64,000 nucleotides of DNA from Bolinopsis microptera (lineage: Eukaryota > Ctenophora > Tentaculata > Lobata > Bolinopsidae), in contig NC_087076.1 of the NCBI RefSeq assembly GCF_026151205.1, forward strand, positions 15,770,419 to 15,834,418, given 5' to 3'. Both the position numbers and the translations under genes were made by a program. The notes under the pieces were generated by a model. That model worked only from the letters and a program-made list of their open reading frames with translations, made no database searches and was not told the DNA's origin. Shown here piece by piece: positions 12,601-22,030 of this stretch (within the stretch, counting starts at the first letter, position 1; each line of letters begins with the position of its first letter).

Positions 12601-14324
12601 CGTACCTGGAGAACCAGTCATCATATCAGACCAGGTTCTGGGGGCGAACTTAACGTCAGTAACTGGTGTAGAGCTGTCTGTTAGCTCTTTCTTAACCCAG
12701 TTCGTCTTGTCGTCGTTCATCTGAGGGAGGGTGCGTGTTACCAGATGATGACAGGAGATAGCACTGATAACAGGAAATCACCCAAAATTAAACTTAAAAC
12801 TAAATAATAAGATGAATAATTTAGTATTTTACAGAATGTTAGCCTAAAATCTTACCTGAAATAAAATAACAAAAAAACTAAAACCCCTCTCCATACTCAT
12901 GTCTCATACAAACATGAGTTAGTTAAAGTTACAGAAGCAACTAACCATGCGCCAGATAGTTGCCCGGTGGCTTGTAGCACTAACAGCACTAATAGCAGGA
13001 AATCACCCAAAATCAAACTTAAAACATTATAATATGTAGAATTTACAGAACGTTAGTCTAACATTTCGCATGAAATAAAGTAAGAAAAACAACTAAAATC
13101 ATTCTCCATACTCATACAAACATGAATTTAAGTAACAAAAGCAACCGAAACCCCTCCTAGAAACTAACCATGCGCCAGATAGTAGCCCGGTGGTCCATAC
13201 TACAGGTAGCCAGGATAGTGCCGTAGTCAGGATGTGCCCACGTGACCCTCCAAACTGGGGAGTAATGCGCCATTATCTCCTTGACTACTGTCCACGTTCC
13301 ACTTTCCAGCTTCTCCCATATCTTTACCTGCATATATATTTTATCAACTGGTATGGTTGATGGAAACGGCCTTAATTAAGGTTTGGTTTGAAGTACTAGA
13401 TTGAGGCAGAGCATTGAGTAAGATTACAAATCATGCTATTTCATAAAACAAATATCAAGGAGCCAGGAGAAATGTGCTCAACTAAAATTAAAACAACCAA
13501 TAAGTTATCAGGCAAACAGTGATAATTAACACCTGAAACTAACCTTGTGATCTGAAGAACATGTAGCCATCATGTCACCGTACCAATTAAACTGGATATC
13601 ATGTATCGTATCTTCATGGTGATATCTTCGATCTGTTATAATGTAAGCAGTTTCATTACGACATAATAATTGAGCTTGCACGTCCAATCAGGAGTTTGAG
13701 TTTAAGTACAAGAATGACAAATGGTCAGCTACAGGTCGAATAACTGGTCAATGCATACATCGGAACTCATAGTTTCAATAAAGTTCAAATGAGAAACTAA
13801 GAATAAAGTCATCTATTAAACGTTTGGGAGATAAAAACAATTAATCAACTCGTAGCGGTCTCTCAGCGGTCTCTCAGCAAATATGCCACCACGAAGAAGA
13901 AACACGATATGAATTGACACAATACCGTGTGTCTTATTGTACGAATACTACAATGAAGAGCTATCATATAAAGAATAAGGATATAATATTGCTATCATAT
14001 AATATAGCGCACCGGATACATTATCATCATAACTTAATTTAATTAAACAAATATAATGCAGGTCGTTGTAACTTAGGCAAGATCAAAAACAAAAAATACC
14101 AACAATTTATCTTCATGCACAATCGTCACCGAGACGGAGAACAGATTGTGTAATGTGTGACGGCATTAAAAAAAGAGCACTAATGACTAAACTTGGGCCT
14201 TATGTTAGAATTAGATTATGAAATGAGATAATAGCACTATATAGCAGCACTATATAATAATATAATATAACTGTGTACCTTTCTTATTTTCTGAGTTCAA
14301 GAACTGGATTTCAGCGGTTGGCAT
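3604..14324 (-). CDS. SEH1L: SEH1 nucleoporin / GATOR2 WD40 protein, nine exons
   Basis: A seven-bladed WD40 protein of the Nup107-160 (Y) complex of the nuclear pore, also a GATOR2 subunit in mTORC1 signalling (family knowledge). Coding exons in transcript order: 14279-14324, 13544-13632, 13169-13327, 12606-12720, 12222-12328, 9822-9977, 6793-6939, 4295-4446, 3604-3679. All junctions are GT-AG and keep frame, giving 348 residues (human about 360). Diagnostic stretches are HDIQFNWYGDMMATCSSD, VWRVTWAHPDYGTILATCS, PVTDVKFAPR, ISCLSWNSSS and a final blade with LSWDMFGRQIIALF, all matching SEH1 in order. The seventh intron hosts a gene on the opposite strand and the last intron is mostly minisatellite. 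Exons 3 and 6 have duplicated donors. The start ATG lies in a short first exon (MPTAEIQFLN). Confidence 0.93.
3741..4223. repeat. 25-bp minisatellite filling the last SEH1 intron
   Basis: About 19 head-to-tail copies of a 25-bp unit containing AAGCTTAGAGTTTAATAAG followed by AAGTTG. Copies are near identical; a few carry AACAAG instead of AAGAAG, mostly near the right end. The array occupies most of the intron between SEH1 exons 8 (4295-4446) and 9 (3604-3679), ending about 70 bp from the donor of exon 8. The unit length is not a multiple of three, so the array cannot be a simple coding repeat. Confidence 0.97.
5133..5168 (+). promoter_or_regulatory. candidate TATA boxes of the nested papain-like gene
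   Basis: Two TATAAA matches, at about 5133-5138 and 5163-5168, lie 80 and 50 bp upstream of the ATG at 5212. Their distance fits a compact promoter with a short leader for the intronless gene inside the SEH1 intron. This is motif matching only. Confidence 0.35.
5212..6615 (+). CDS. secreted papain-family (C1A) protein with Ser at the catalytic Cys site and two ShKT domains
   Basis: Intronless 467-residue protein; I start at ATG 5212 because it opens directly into a signal peptide (MTNITLLLCCLTSALA). Order: signal, I29-like propeptide (to about 115), papain fold (about 120-320), Pro/Thr-rich linker, ShKT domain, second Pro-rich linker, second ShKT domain ending the protein. Each ShKT has six cysteines with the core KATNC...LC...ETWC..C..C. 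The papain fold keeps the His (NHGAVAVGYT) and Asn (LVKNSWSHLWGEDGF) sites and the GGCKGGWMSDAY loop, but the catalytic motif reads QGSCGSSWSF where QGSCGSCWSF is expected, so residue 142 is Ser. It is either a pseudo-protease or a serine-type variant of the kind known from Plasmodium SERA5. Lying antisense inside a SEH1 intron, it probably has its own promoter. Confidence 0.9.
   Translation: MTNITLLLCCLTSALALQGDLKQILKSPKATLKLYNGFKSRQGIQHDSPSEDRLRFGLFRKNAQFVADANSVTADSALYGLNFFSAMTSEEQGTYLGLNATGRSPNPPPALTTSEDVIPDSTMWVNKAAVTQVKDQGSCGSSWSFAVVGAIETRYQQLSGRLRNLAEQELLDCVYWFNGGCKGGWMSDAYDWIIEFDGTLSATSEYPYTGKDSWCKVSNTYNALRSHKIVRARSVPQGEAANIAALAQGSLAVSIEVTDHFKYYLSGILRDETCSGDVNHGAVAVGYTRDYILVKNSWSHLWGEDGFVKLARGHHNCGLYQYSSYPEFEETGKMDNGESDAATEYRVDDILPEPTPTPTIPEPTQAEVTTPQPSPAPTPDPECRDKATNCERDNLCQYPSQAETWCAKYCKFCDSEPTPNPTPVTNPNPTPDPEPLCYDKATNCVRDSLCDFPDLAETWCTKQCGYC
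6692..6708 (+). terminator. poly(A) signal cluster of the papain-like gene
   Basis: AATAAA at 6692-6697 and a second AATAAA a few bases on lie about 80 bp after the stop codon at 6613-6615 and before SEH1 exon 7 at 6793. The placement suits 3'-end formation for the nested gene. Confidence 0.5.
8035..8300. repeat. two tandem copies of a roughly 133-bp segment
   Basis: Two nearly identical copies, about 8037-8166 and 8170-8300, share stretches such as ACAAGGTAGCTGCTTC and GGTCCTCGTAAACTAGAT. Differences are single bases (for example GGCCTGCATGCTGG against GGTCTGCATGCTAG). They lie in an SEH1 intron; no coding content was seen. Confidence 0.85.
9782..9837 (-). repeat. 28-bp perfect tandem duplication spanning the SEH1 exon 6 donor
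   Basis: Copies 9782-9809 and 9810-9837 are identical. Each contains the end of exon 6 (codons for SLSDR) and the 5' splice site AGG|GTAGGT, so the intron carries two equivalent donors 28 bp apart. Only the upstream donor (GT at 9821-9820) keeps frame into exon 7; the downstream one would add an in-frame TGA. Confidence 0.9.
10982..11569. mobile_element. foldback element (MITE-like) with about 190-bp inverted arms
   Basis: The left arm (about 10982-11190) and right arm (about 11375-11569) are inverted copies. Outer ends read CCAATTAAGGGGGCCGG and its complement; landmarks shared by both arms include GATATCTATCAGATGC and ATTGCGCGAGCGATTTT. Both ends contain TTAA (10986-10989 and 11562-11565), so a piggyBac-type TTAA target duplication with a GGGGGCCGG terminus is possible, but the similarity extends beyond TTAA on both sides and so leaves the exact end open. 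It has no coding capacity and sits in an SEH1 intron. Confidence 0.85.
12759..13196 (-). repeat. diverged roughly 210-bp tandem duplication spanning the SEH1 exon 3 donor
   Basis: Copy A is about 12759-12972 and copy B about 12984-13196. Both share intron blocks (GGAAATCACCCAAAAT; TACAGAA.GTTAG; CATACTCAT...CAAACATGA) and the last roughly 25 bases of exon 3 plus its donor (TATCTGGCGCATG|GTTAGT). Copy B holds the real exon end (13169). Copy A keeps the codons for HRATIWRM and the donor but lacks the rest of the exon, so it is a vestigial exon tail inside the intron. Confidence 0.85.
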
Positions 14325-14974
14325 GACTGGAGTCCACCACTTTCTTCTGCGTTATTTGCACTAGTTCATACTTTGTTCCACCTCAGACATCTAAAATTGT
14401 TATTTAATGTGTAATCAGATACTGGTGAGCAATATTTTCAGTTTATCTAACACGTGACTGCCAATAACCAATCAGCTATTTCAACTCAAATATGGTTCAC
14501 TTCCCATGTTATATAAGAAGTATATAACTGATAAACATCAACTAATGATTTTAGTTCCGTGTAGAAATTCAAGTTCAAATTTTCTACTACGTAAGTTGTT
14601 TAATGTTTATGTTTACCAATGGTAACAGTTAATCGTTATAATATAACAACTCTCTTAAATGCGGCTTCTAAAGAACACAATCCTTGTTATACTACATAGT
14701 ATCAAAATATAATATTATGATAGATAACAATTAATACTGTGATCAACAAAACATCACATATCTAATAAATAAATTTCTGGCTTTATCCACAATATTTACA
14801 AATGGAATGTACACGTGCAAACGATTTTGTCAATTCTAATGTAAATCACAAATATAATCTGAAGAAACGTCTGATAAATCTGAAAATACTGTCTGAAGGG
14901 TTGTATTATATAAGTCTCTGATGGGTCGTCCAGTCCTAATAATAGTACTGGCACATAGTTACACATGTTTAGTA
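14325..14974. other. presumed SEH1 5' region and spacer
   Basis: About 650 bp between the SEH1 start codon and the 3' end of the next minus-strand gene. It should hold the SEH1 promoter and 5' UTR. I see no exon and no clear core promoter element. Confidence 0.4.
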
Positions 14975-15062
14975 GTTACTAGTGGTTACTAGTGGTTACT
15001 AGTGGTTACTAGTGGTTACTAGTGGTTACTAGTGGTTACTAGTGGCTACTAGTGGTTACTAG
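14975..15062. repeat. 10-bp tandem repeat directly after a stop codon
   Basis: About nine copies of TACTAGTGGT (one copy has GGC for GGT). On the minus strand the array follows the TAA of the small gene at 15063-15065 immediately, so it forms the start of that transcript's 3' UTR. Confidence 0.9.
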
Positions 15063-18000
15063 TTATCTGGATTCTGCAGAAGGTGTTCGCGAGGTTTCAT
15101 CTCTGCTCATGCTCGTCTTCTCTGTGTCTTCAACAAGAGCCTGATAAATTAGTAATATAGATAACAAAATATGGTGATTTAACAGGAACCGAACTAATTC
15201 TGGGAGAAGTTTATTTTGCATCAGATTTGATAAGAGGAAAAGAAAAAGCGTTTAATTTGGACCTGTTGATGTTGTGTCAGGACCTGCCCACTGTGTTCTT
15301 TACGCCACGCAGCAAAGGACTCTGCACCATACTCCGAGTACAACTTTTCTCTCTTGTCAGCGCATTTAGCTACCTCTGAATTCATTCTGTAAGACAAGAT
15401 GTTACAACGTTTGAAAAGAAGGATGTTTTCAAAACGTTTTCCTTGAATTATTTTCGTGTCGGCTTGCCTTGCCTATTCAGTTAATTAAATAACAATGAAG
15501 AATGGCTTTTATATTTACAAAACAATATTAAAAATCATGACAATATTCATAAAAAAAGTTGAATATAATTTATTTTTGAAAACCACCCAAAATCCATAAT
15601 CAAGAACAATAGTCATCGCGATCGCTTCAAAAAAATGTGAACATAAAATAAATTATAAACTCCTGATTATAATAATAACGAGCTCATTTCTCAATAGAAT
15701 AAATTATCTCAAAAAGGTTCTATCAAAGACAAAGTTTCAAAACGTAACAATAGTTATCCCTACACCCGACAACACAATACACATCAGATCCAAGATAACA
15801 AACCCTCGGAGAAGAGAAACACTTGCCTGGAAGAGCGAAACTGCTGATACACTGCCCGTCCTTCACTTCCACCACAGACACTGTCCCATCAGTGGAGCTT
15901 AACAGAATAGCAGAGTCCCCGACCAGAGCAGGTGATGAGGATACTTTGTGGGGTGTGTTACAGCTCCAGTCCTGGTGTTCAGGGAGACTGTCAGGGTAGC
16001 AGTGTAGCAGGTGGTCGTGTGAAGTTATGTAGAGCTTACCGTCGTCAAGTACCAGGTTTGAGTAGATTAGTCCATTTGTAGTTATCTTCTGCTGAACTGA
16101 CAAGTCTATTGTAGATAACTTTAAAACATCACCAGTTACTAAGGCTATAAATATGGAAGATTCGTCAGTTGAACTCACAGGTGAGCTGAATATGGGAGCT
16201 TTAAACTGGTTCGAAAACAGATGATCAAGCTTTTTGTTTAAGGTAGTTACTTTTCCTGACAGACTGCAAGCCACCAGAACTGACGAAAGAACAAGTACAG
16301 AAGCTGAAATGGGTTTATTGTCTATTTCCACAGATTTGGTCACGAAGTTGGTTGAGCCCTGATCCAGCTGAGGTGACACTTTATACAATTTACCGTCGTG
16401 GGAACCACAGTAAACAGATCCACTTCCAGAAGTGTCAGTGGAGGGAGAACACTTGACCTGATCTCCCGTTCTAACACTATACTCTATAGTCCCAGTATCT
16501 GAACTAACAACGTAGATAGACCCGTCATAGCACCCCACGTAGACACGTGACAGTAAGAAGCAGGGGGAGGATTCTATCCTGTCTGGAAGCTGACATCTCC
16601 AAATCTCTGTAGACTCCGGGATTGTACCACAGAAGAGGACCCCTGAGTGGGACCCAACACAGTAACGTACTAAACCGGTGCTTGTAGTGAACACTACTGG
16701 GGAGGAGTCAACACAGAGACTTAGGTTTGCTCTGGATATTACTGTTAATTTGTTCGTTTTGTCGTATGGAACTTGTGTGTCTTTTGGTGTAACCTGTTTT
16801 GGCAGAGTTTCCCATAGTCGGTCAAGTGGGCAAATAAACAGGGTTTGGAGCAAAGAATCTGGGTCTGAAGATAAGGCAAGGGTTGGGAAAATATCCAATA
16901 AATAATTTGAAAGCTGCATCATGTCGAGTGAGTCGAGTCCTAAGTTGACGAGAATTTGACAGGAATCGTATGAGCAGTAGCCTCTCAACATCAGGAATTC
17001 TCTTACAGTATTATTCAAGTTAGTTTCCGTGAGCTCAAGAGTCAAAACATCACAACATAACTTTTCCTCGTCAATCTTAAGATGCAAGGTCATAGGGATC
17101 TTATCAGAGGCAACCTTAATTCTGTCAAACTTGTAGTGAGGTGGTAAAACTTTTTTCAGTTCAGATCTCAGTTTATACTCTGGCAGATCTAAATCAGAAA
17201 ATAGGAACAAGTACACCCGATTGTTAATGAATTTGACATGTGATTCAATACTGAATATTTCTTTGATGGTTCTCTGTATAACCACCCTGCAGATCTTCTT
17301 GCCATTGATCTTCACTTGATCTCTGTTAATTCGACCAGAAATGTACAATCTCCCATCCTTAACCAGTACCATATCGCCAGTTGCATACCATTCTGGTGCC
17401 AACTTTTCATCAATGTAACACTTTCTATCACCTCCCAGAAACAGTTCGCCGTTTTTTACACAATACTTTGTTCCAGGTACTGGTTCTCCAAGAGGGACAT
17501 TTTGTAAATTGATATCGTTCCTGGTGAACTCATGGATGAAGCTCCAACAGGATTGTTCAGTAATACCATAGAAGTTGAATATTCTCAATTGTTTGTTACA
17601 TTGCTTTGATGATGATGTTTTGCAGTAGTGCTCATTGATCAGGCCCAAAGGAAACATTTCACCTCCCAGTGCAAGAATTCTAAGGTTCTTTAGTCTTTTA
17701 CTTATAGGATCAGGAAGAATGCTTAGTAGAGAAGGTGTACACAGTAATACAGTTGCCTCAGATATGTGTTTACTGAGTGTTCTAGGATCACTAATCTCCC
17801 CCTCAACGAAAACAAAAGATGCCCCAGCCAACACTGTCAAAAATATTTCAATGATTGAAGGATCAAATGTCAATGGAGAGCACGATAAAACTTTATCTGA
17901 AGTCTTCAGTTGTAACGTTTCATGAAAGTTAATAATATTTGGTATAATAGATGAGTTTGGAACTGAGACCGACTTAGGTACGCCAGTTGTGCCCGATGTT

Positions 18001-19057
18001 GTAAAAATATATGCTAGATCCTGATGAGGCACGACTATAGACTGTTTCTCCTTATAACCATGAGTACAGGATGGGTTTGAAACGCTAATTGTTACTAGCA
18101 TAGTTTCAGCTGCAGGTATATGAGGTAATAACATAAAAGCGGTTTCATCAACCAAGCAAAAGTCGACCTTACATCGATTAAGTTTCTTGGCAAGCCGTAC
18201 CCAAGATGCACAGTAATGGCAATGCTCTATTAGAGTCTCCAAACATGGGCTACAAAACTCGTCTCTGCCTTTGTGTCTTTTTACAGGTTGATGTCCAGGA
18301 AAAGAGCTCCTTGATAGCGAACACTCTTCAACACTGACAACAATTTCATCACAAGTTTGGAGTTTAGAATCAAAAATGGATATAGGAACATAAATGCAGT
18401 CTTGTTGGATAACATGTAAAATATTTATTATTGTCTGTGCTGTCTTTGGACCGCTATGAATGACTCCAACAACAGACTTGAACTGCAGGGAAGGTTTTGA
18501 GTCGAGTAAAGTCAAAACATCAGAATAGAGTAGACATTCACAAAAATGTTCTTGATGATGTTTATTGAAAGAAATCGTTAACATCTCTCTTAACCTAAGG
18601 ATATAATTTACAATAACTGATGATACAAATTGGCTCATTGTACACAGCAATAAATAGTACAAAATATTGTTCTGATGTTACCTCATGATAAGGCCATGTA
18701 GCCCAACAAATATCCTATATAACTCTATGGCCTTCACCTTAGCTACTGATGAGATTTTAATTTGAATAGTTGTTTTTAAGAAAGTATTTTTAGGAAGTTT
18801 TCAACAATCTTACTGTTTAATAGAAGAGAGAGCACTGTTGTAAAAATTTTCCATCTTGTTACTGTCGATACCATCCTGAGAAATAATTTTAAGAAAGATG
18901 GCCAAAAAACTTGATCCAAAACATCAAAATATGTCAAATAAATCCTAAAATAATGAGTAATGAAACTAGTCATCCAACTTTGAACCTCTAAATTTACCTC
19001 TTGTGATGAAAACTGGCGATCTGCTTCCTCCATGACAAAGTTTTTAAGATTAGCCAT
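15063..19057 (-). CDS. 82-residue uncharacterised protein, three exons, with AASDH inside its first intron
   Basis: Exons in transcript order: 18998-19057 (MANLKNFVMEEADRQFSSQE, donor GAG|GTAAAT), 15263-15373 (begins VAKCADKREKLYSEYG) and 15063-15140 (ends TPSAESR, then TAA). All three junctions are phase 0 and GT-AG. The product is small, charged and probably helical in the middle, with a Ser/Thr-rich tail. I do not recognise the family; small ciliary or coiled-coil proteins look similar in composition, but that is a guess. Alternative reading: exon 1 stands alone and exon 2 begins at the ATG four bases inside a different acceptor. The in-frame assembly makes the three-exon model preferable. 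The 3.6-kb first intron contains the whole AASDH gene on the same strand. Confidence 0.55.
15723..18638 (-). CDS. AASDH: AASDH, adenylating enzyme with ACP and PQQ-like repeats, intronless
   Basis: A 971-residue homologue of ACSF4 / beta-alanine-activating enzyme (human 1,098). Visible order: adenylation domain with TSGTTGVPKSV (about 214-224), NFYGITEQ, YATGD, GRINRDQVKINGKKI and the catalytic Lys in PMTLHLKID (about 521); a carrier domain with the phosphopantetheine Ser in LGLDSLD (about 570); then PQQ/WD-like beta repeats from about 650 to the end, with CVDSSPVVF, CSPSTDTSGSGSVYCGSHDG and GCRDNYCYVLKL aligning with the human repeats. I chose ATG 18636-18638 (MSQFVSSV) because it is the first ATG in the frame. 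It occupies the first intron of the small gene at 15063-19057 on the same strand. An intronless copy of a multi-exon family hints at retroposition, but I cannot tell whether a spliced parent exists. Confidence 0.92.
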   Translation of the reverse strand: MSQFVSSVIVNYILRLREMLTISFNKHHQEHFCECLLYSDVLTLLDSKPSLQFKSVVGVIHSGPKTAQTIINILHVIQQDCIYVPISIFDSKLQTCDEIVVSVEECSLSRSSFPGHQPVKRHKGRDEFCSPCLETLIEHCHYCASWVRLAKKLNRCKVDFCLVDETAFMLLPHIPAAETMLVTISVSNPSCTHGYKEKQSIVVPHQDLAYIFTTSGTTGVPKSVSVPNSSIIPNIINFHETLQLKTSDKVLSCSPLTFDPSIIEIFLTVLAGASFVFVEGEISDPRTLSKHISEATVLLCTPSLLSILPDPISKRLKNLRILALGGEMFPLGLINEHYCKTSSSKQCNKQLRIFNFYGITEQSCWSFIHEFTRNDINLQNVPLGEPVPGTKYCVKNGELFLGGDRKCYIDEKLAPEWYATGDMVLVKDGRLYISGRINRDQVKINGKKICRVVIQRTIKEIFSIESHVKFINNRVYLFLFSDLDLPEYKLRSELKKVLPPHYKFDRIKVASDKIPMTLHLKIDEEKLCCDVLTLELTETNLNNTVREFLMLRGYCSYDSCQILVNLGLDSLDMMQLSNYLLDIFPTLALSSDPDSLLQTLFICPLDRLWETLPKQVTPKDTQVPYDKTNKLTVISRANLSLCVDSSPVVFTTSTGLVRYCVGSHSGVLFCGTIPESTEIWRCQLPDRIESSPCFLLSRVYVGCYDGSIYVVSSDTGTIEYSVRTGDQVKCSPSTDTSGSGSVYCGSHDGKLYKVSPQLDQGSTNFVTKSVEIDNKPISASVLVLSSVLVACSLSGKVTTLNKKLDHLFSNQFKAPIFSSPVSSTDESSIFIALVTGDVLKLSTIDLSVQQKITTNGLIYSNLVLDDGKLYITSHDHLLHCYPDSLPEHQDWSCNTPHKVSSSPALVGDSAILLSSTDGTVSVVEVKDGQCISSFALPGKCFSSPRVCYLGSDVYCVVGCRDNYCYVLKLCL

Positions 19058-19960
19058 ACTTGAGCCTAAAAATTAATGGGAATAGTTAAAAGCTAACAGA
19101 CTTGGTGTTATGATAATGATAACAAATATTTTTATTGGTAAAACATTCCTTGTTGAGATTTTTTAATAGGAGCAATCTCGTTTATAGCATACTCAAAAGT
19201 ACTCAAAACTCTTATTTACAAACAAATGTATATTGTATAGTTATACAAGAAGCCTGACCATTCATCAGGAATTAAGCCAACAATTCAACAGGGCAAAAAG
19301 TGGTATACAAAAATATCAGGTATAGAAGGGTTAACACTATAACACTATCACATACTGACTAATGTGTCATAGGTGAAAATAAGTTTAAAAAGTGGCACCT
19401 TAACGTAAGCCGAAATATTTTAAACCTGGCTTTTTTTTTGCAAGAGATGTTTACCTTGGCTAGGGATATCGCTAAATTTTAAAAGGTTTTTTCAACATCA
19501 GTTTAATTTATTATTAATTTTCTGGGGGTTTCTCCATGAGCTTGTTGATCTGGGCCCCTACAAAGTTTATGCAGTTTAGAAACGCTTTGAAAAGAAATAA
19601 AGGGGAGAGCAGGCTTTGGAGCAAAATGATAAATTTTATTGCTCTCTGGGACTTTCAAACAGGTCAAATTAACCTCTCTCAAGTTAAATTACTTTCATGT
19701 TCATCTTTTCACTTTAACTTTTTCAACAAAAAAAAGGTTTTGCTCTGGAGATGATCACTGAAGGAATACTGGCCGCAGACCAAAAATGTTGATCAAAATG
19801 ATCAATTTTATTGCTCTGTGGGACTTTCAACTAGGGTTAATTAACTTCTCTCAAGTTAAATTTCCTTCAGGCTAATCTTTTCACAATTTAACCTGGCTTC
19901 AAAATTTAACCTGGCTTTGAAATTTTAGGAGGCCGAGGGGGCCATGAAAGGTACTTATTT
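19058..19960. other. non-coding spacer with a direct repeat
   Basis: No gene seen. Two diverged direct copies of about 80 bp lie at roughly 19625-19712 and 19811-19897 (shared blocks: TTTTATTGCTCTCTGGGACTTTC and CTCTCAAGTTAAAT), suggesting degraded transposon sequence. The left part should contain the promoter of the small minus-strand gene. Confidence 0.5.
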
Positions 19961-20023
19961 ACAGTGGTGTACTGTGTCGTTTTCTACTGTGTCGTTTTCT
20001 ACTGTGCAGAGGAGAAAGTTGTT

Positions 20024-20850
20024 ATGGACACTGACTATGCCGATGATATAATGGCTGTGATGGATAATACTGTAGGCGGGTTGCAAGAATCCACTGACCT
20101 TACCGGGTTGAAGATCAAGGCCAAAAAGACAGTGTATGGTTATCAGTAAATGTGCGTCCCAGCGACCCTACACCAAAAGAGACACAATTGAGCTGACAAT
20201 GGAGGGGGAACCTGTTGAACAGGTCAGTAACTTTGTCTATCTGGGTGCCAACATTAGTGGGAATGGTACTATCAACCGAAATCTTGACATTAGGATCCAG
20301 CGTGCCAACTGCCAATGGCGCGTTCCACCAGCTCTGGAAGATATGGAACAGTAGAACTATAAAAACACCTGCCAAGATCCGCATCTACAAGGCTGCTGTT
20401 GTCACTATCCTGTTATACAAAGCTGAAGTCTGGAACACTACTAAGAAACAAATAAAGCGTTTTGAGGTTTTCCATCTAACCTCCCTGAGAAGAATCTTGA
20501 AGATAAAGTGGTTTTACCAGGTCTCCAATGATGAAGTTCTAGGCGTGCTGGCGTAAAGTCTATAGACACTTTCATCGGTTCTGCTAGACTACAGTGGTAT
20601 GGACACGTTGTAAGAATGCCAGCGACTAGGTTACCAAATTTTCTACTGGAGTGGAAACCTAACTATGGAAAGCGATCGAGAGTGAGACTCCAAAAAGGCT
20701 GGATGGCCTGTGTACTCAAGTATGCTGCTAACTTTACAGGTGTTGACAACATCAGGCGAGATGCAGTAAACTGAGTGGAATGGAGGAACCTGTTACTCCA
20801 TACAAGGGATGTGTGTGATGCAGGCCATTTCAACGACTAGGAGGAGACTA
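20024..20850 (+). mobile_element. 3' fragment of a LINE reverse transcriptase
   Basis: The translation contains the RT catalytic box as TDYADDIMAVMD, then after one frame change (near 20145) VEQVSNFVYLGANISGN and, in a further frame, KIWNSRTIKTPAKIRIYKA, LLYKAEVWNTTKKQI and LRRILKIKW. This series is typical of the thumb region of non-LTR retrotransposons. Both the 5' part of RT and the endonuclease are missing, and the reading frame is broken at least twice, so it is an old 5'-truncated copy. It is followed by a duplicated 3' tail. Confidence 0.85.
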
Positions 20851-20935
20851 GGAGGAGACCATCACACACATCCCTCTACAAGGGATGTGTGTGATGCAGG
20901 CCATTTCGACGACTAGGAGGAGACCTCTTCATGTA
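20795..20935 (+). repeat. duplicated LINE 3' tail with a 16-bp perfect hairpin
   Basis: The segment starting ACAAGGGATGTGTGTGATG occurs at about 20800 and again at about 20878, each followed by CAGGCCATTTC.ACGACTAGG. Between them CATCACACACATCCCT pairs with AGGGATGTGTGTGATG across a 5-base loop (20861-20897). A short GACTAGGAGGA repeat lies next to it. Confidence 0.8.
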
Positions 20936-20997
20936 GCATGTGTAACTTGTCGTATTTTGATTTTTAAAAAGTTTGATGTGTACTAACATCCAAGGAT

Positions 20998-21135
20998 CAA
21001 CCAGGACCACTTTTTTGGCCAGGACCAGGACTGGAAAAAAGTGCCAGGACCAGGAATAAGACCAAGACCAGGAATAAGACCGGGACCGAGAATAAAACCG
21101 GAACCAGAATTAAGCTGGGATTGGGACCAGGATCG
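20998..21135. repeat. degenerate GACCAGGA-type short repeat
   Basis: Imperfect repeats of CCAGGACCAGGA and GGAATAAGACC stretch over about 135 bp. The open frame on the minus strand here is the low-complexity product of this repeat. Confidence 0.7.
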
Positions 21136-21603
21136 TAGCTAATGACGTTAGGTTTAGCATTTAAACAATGTGCTATGTCAGCAAGTTGGTTGATCAAGTT
21201 GGTTGATCAAGTTGGTTGATATTGGATTTCTAGAATATTCTTCATTTGATTTTAGCATAAAACATACTACTGGTATTTAGTTTTCCGAATCTATCAGAGC
21301 ATCTCTTTACCTACAAGTACAAGGCAATCTCAAGCCGCCGAAGAGTTTCTGATCTCCAGGTTTAAGAGAGATGTGGGCTTCCGATAGAGAAAATGTACAA
21401 GAATCAGTGCGGACAGTGATATCAAGAAAGGAAAAAACAGCGATACTGACGACTCAGTCAGAGAGATTTACGATGATGCAGCGACTTGGAACCAACTGAC
21501 CAACTTCTACGCAGTACTTCAGACAGCTAGGCCCGGTTTCTCAGATATTTGAAGGACAAGCTGGTGCCCCAGAGAAGTAATCCCCTGGAGTTCTGGCGGA
21601 AAA

Positions 21604-21915
21604 TCACACTCTGTACCAGTGGCGTAACCTTGCTTGTGGCCCCCTGCTGAAAATGCACCCCCTGTTAGCGCCCCCTTCCTTTTGGCATCCCTCCCTAAAA
21701 TTGAACAAATTAGATGATTTTAGAGGATACGTCAGTAAAATCTCTAAAAATGTGTGTTTCTTGAGCAAAACGTGCAGTTTTGCTAGTACCGCAGTTAAGT
21801 TTTTCCAAATTGTCCCACATTGAAACGACGATTTGCCCCCCCCCCCCCCCCCTCCCCTAAGATTGCCCCCCCCCCCCCCCTGCACAGCGGCCTCCGCGGC
21901 GGGGCCCTTCATTAC
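21604..21915. repeat. C-rich transposon-like debris with two poly(C) tracts
   Basis: Begins with CAGTGGCGTAACC, a motif common at hAT ends, and contains CCCCCTGCTGAAAATG and two long C runs (about 21836-21851 and 21867-21880). No matching right-hand terminus was found, so this is probably a truncated element. The frame on the minus strand is Gly-rich because of the C runs. Confidence 0.45.
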
Positions 21916-21995
21916 GGCCCTTCAAAATCAACTTGATTATTAAATACAACTGAAGAGTGAAACTACGAAAATTGAAAAAATTTGTTGTTTTCTCG

Positions 21996-22030
<35 letters not shown>

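Noticed and set aside
21604-21912. CAGTGGCGTAACC as the left end of a hAT element
   Set aside because: No matching inverted end and no 8-bp duplication were found nearby; kept only as transposon-like debris.
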